A stretch of 6,430 nt of DNA from assembly GCA_030598165.1 (NCBI GenBank), contig JAUVQL010000063.1:1-6430 (forward strand), in the 5' to 3' direction. This DNA comes from Acidobacteriota bacterium. GTDB taxonomy: Bacteria > Acidobacteriota > Vicinamibacteria > Marinacidobacterales > SMYC01. A program made the translations under genes and the position numbers. This document shows, one piece after another, positions 6,393 to 6,430 of this stretch. Position 1 is the first letter of the stretch, and each line of letters opens with the position of its first letter. The notes below the pieces were generated by a model. That model was not told the DNA's origin, did no database searches, and saw nothing but the letters and a program-made list of their open reading frames with translations.

Positions 6393-6430
6393 CAGGGCTT
6401 GGGTGCTCCCTGGCAGCCGCCTCTCCATCC

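Overview
The window looks like chromosomal DNA from a moderately GC-rich bacterium, most likely an acidobacterium or a relative. The best taxonomic hint is the secreted von Willebrand factor A protein at the right. Its layout (signal peptide, short Gln-rich linker, N-terminal beta-rich segment, MIDAS-type VWA domain) is that of the family usually called 'VWFA-related Acidobacterial domain'. The neighbouring secreted TPR protein and the GT-C type membrane protein fit that setting. I see no rRNA, tRNA, CRISPR array, phage gene or complete insertion sequence.

Layout from left to right. (1) 1-586, minus: a glycerophosphodiester phosphodiesterase (GDPD) whose C-terminus runs off the left edge. (2) 705-761: a near-perfect 22-bp inverted repeat with a 13-nt loop, resembling a REP-like or MITE-like palindrome. 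The last codons of the next gene lie inside it. (3) 734-3289, minus: an 851-residue polytopic membrane protein of the GT-C glycosyltransferase type with a large C-terminal beta-rich domain. (4) 3289-3837, minus: a Nudix hydrolase of the ADP-ribose pyrophosphatase type, overlapping gene 3 by one base in a TAATG junction. (5) About 3838-3978: a divergent intergenic region. (6) 3979-5136, plus (frame open from 3892): an exported TPR protein. (7) 5137-5255: a convergent intergenic region with a weak hairpin and a degenerate short tandem repeat. (8) 5256-6206, minus: the VWA protein. (9) 6207-6430: its upstream region, with a strong extended -10 element, a leader of about 170 nt and a possible 38-codon ORF.

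The Nudix and GT-C genes almost certainly share one transcript. GDPD may follow on that transcript or have its own promoter beside the hairpin. The set suggests housekeeping of nucleotide-sugar or ADP-ribose metabolites together with glycolipid or envelope glycan work, but that link is inference. The TPR and VWA genes converge and look like periplasmic scaffold or binding proteins of unknown partner. No clearly new multi-gene system is visible. The most unusual item is the palindromic element that supplies the 3' end of the GT-C reading frame.
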